This document shows, piece by piece, positions 63,743 through 64,000 of a stretch of DNA of 64,000 nucleotides (positions are counted from its first letter, which is position 1; every line of letters begins with the position of its first letter). The DNA is taken from contig NZ_JAATOO010000006.1 of NCBI RefSeq assembly GCF_011806575.1, forward strand, positions 158,427-222,426. Reading direction: 5' to 3'. The notes beneath the pieces are model-generated. The model worked only from the letters and a program-made list of their open reading frames with translations. It did no database searches and was not told the DNA's origin. The stretch is from Vibrio hepatarius. Its GTDB lineage: Bacteria > Pseudomonadota > Gammaproteobacteria > Enterobacterales > Vibrionaceae. The position numbers and the translations under genes are program-made.

Positions 63743-64000
63743 CTACGCAATAGCATTCGCTAAGATTTGACGGCTAACATCCGGTGTAATTGCGCCGCAT
63801 TCACCAAGCTTAGTCATGCCGTGCGCTTCAAGTTGTTTAATAACAGACTCGATAGCGTCATCTTTGTTTGTCTCGTACTCGGTAAATTGAGTGTCTACAC
63901 CTAGAGAGTGGTAGAACTTTTCAATCGCGTCGATAGTACGCAGTGCAAGGTCGTCGCCTGCTTCTAAATCAAATACGTTCACGCCCATTTGTTCCAACTT
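63743..64000 (-). CDS. yqhD: Iron-containing alcohol dehydrogenase (YqhD-like), C-terminal part
   Basis: The last 85 residues of a gene that continues past the right window edge. The segment LEAHGMTKLGECGAITPDVSRQILANA closely follows the C-terminus of E. coli YqhD, an NADPH-dependent aldehyde reductase. The metal and cofactor sites lie outside the window, so only the family can be given. Confidence 0.8.
   Translation of the reverse strand, partial: KLEQMGVNVFDLEAGDDLALRTIDAIEKFYHSLGVDTQFTEYETNKDDAIESVIKQLEAHGMTKLGECGAITPDVSRQILANAIA

Noticed and set aside
1..64000. CRISPR arrays, tRNA or rRNA genes, insertion sequences, integrons and prophage
   Set aside because: No direct-repeat arrays, cloverleaf sequences, transposases or integrases were seen on either strand.

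Overview
The window looks like a piece of a Vibrionaceae genome, probably a Vibrio of the Harveyi clade and plausibly its small chromosome. This is inferred from the gene families: FolE, MoeA/MoeB, DbpA, Gsk, CreA, TorT/TorS, AcpH and MgsA all read as Vibrio/enterobacterial orthologues, and transketolase and transaldolase sit together with a cmt/ygg-type cluster. There is no rRNA, tRNA, CRISPR array, insertion sequence or prophage. Coding density is high, with most genes in short operons that end in strong GC-rich hairpins.

Layout. 1-9.1 kb: a TRAP transporter (dctM partial, dctQ, dctP) faces a translationally coupled Cache-domain histidine kinase, NarL-type response regulator and LysR regulator. 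These are followed by a CoA-transferase, an SDR reductase and a thiolase. Together they read as an uptake, sensing and catabolic module for a short monocarboxylate such as 3-hydroxybutyrate; the substrate is inferred. 9.1-11.9 kb: a LeuE-type exporter, a PhoD-like phosphatase and a gap with a possible gene remnant. 11.9-22.2 kb: a carbohydrate block with a cmtB-cmtA-yggP-yggD-yggC-PHP phosphatase operon behind a CRP-like site, then tal-tkt and a divergent SorC-family regulator. 22.2-29.8 kb: AlaX-like protein, GH18 chitinase, exporter plus AraC regulator, SseA, and a TPR-GGDEF protein.

29.3-42.2 kb: housekeeping genes (moeA-moeB-small membrane protein, folE, dbpA, an OmpV/MipA-like porin, exported MsrAB, a TyrP-type transporter with a TyrR box, acpH, an RhlE-type helicase, a GNAT, a GFA-fold protein, and a desaturase with a FabR-like operator inside its promoter). 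Two very small ORFs with strong ribosome binding sites lie here: 22 codons at 29331 and 40 codons at 37900. 42.3-50.9 kb: a GNAT, an RND efflux pair without its own outer-membrane channel, a solitary OppA, and a chemoreceptor.

51-64 kb: YqaB and YieH-type HAD phosphatases, an inosine-guanosine kinase gene (gsk) broken by an internal frameshifting deletion, creA, an unrecognised 172-residue protein, a zinc-ribbon protein, a divergent MocR regulator/EamA exporter pair, mgsA, a divergent torT/torS pair with no torR nearby, a GNAT, a YhhN lysoplasmalogenase and the C-terminus of a YqhD-type alcohol dehydrogenase cut by the window edge.

The most notable points are the three-regulator carboxylate module, the broken gsk, the 40-residue acidic protein, the tal/sorC shared operator-like repeat, and the promoter-embedded FabR-like site.
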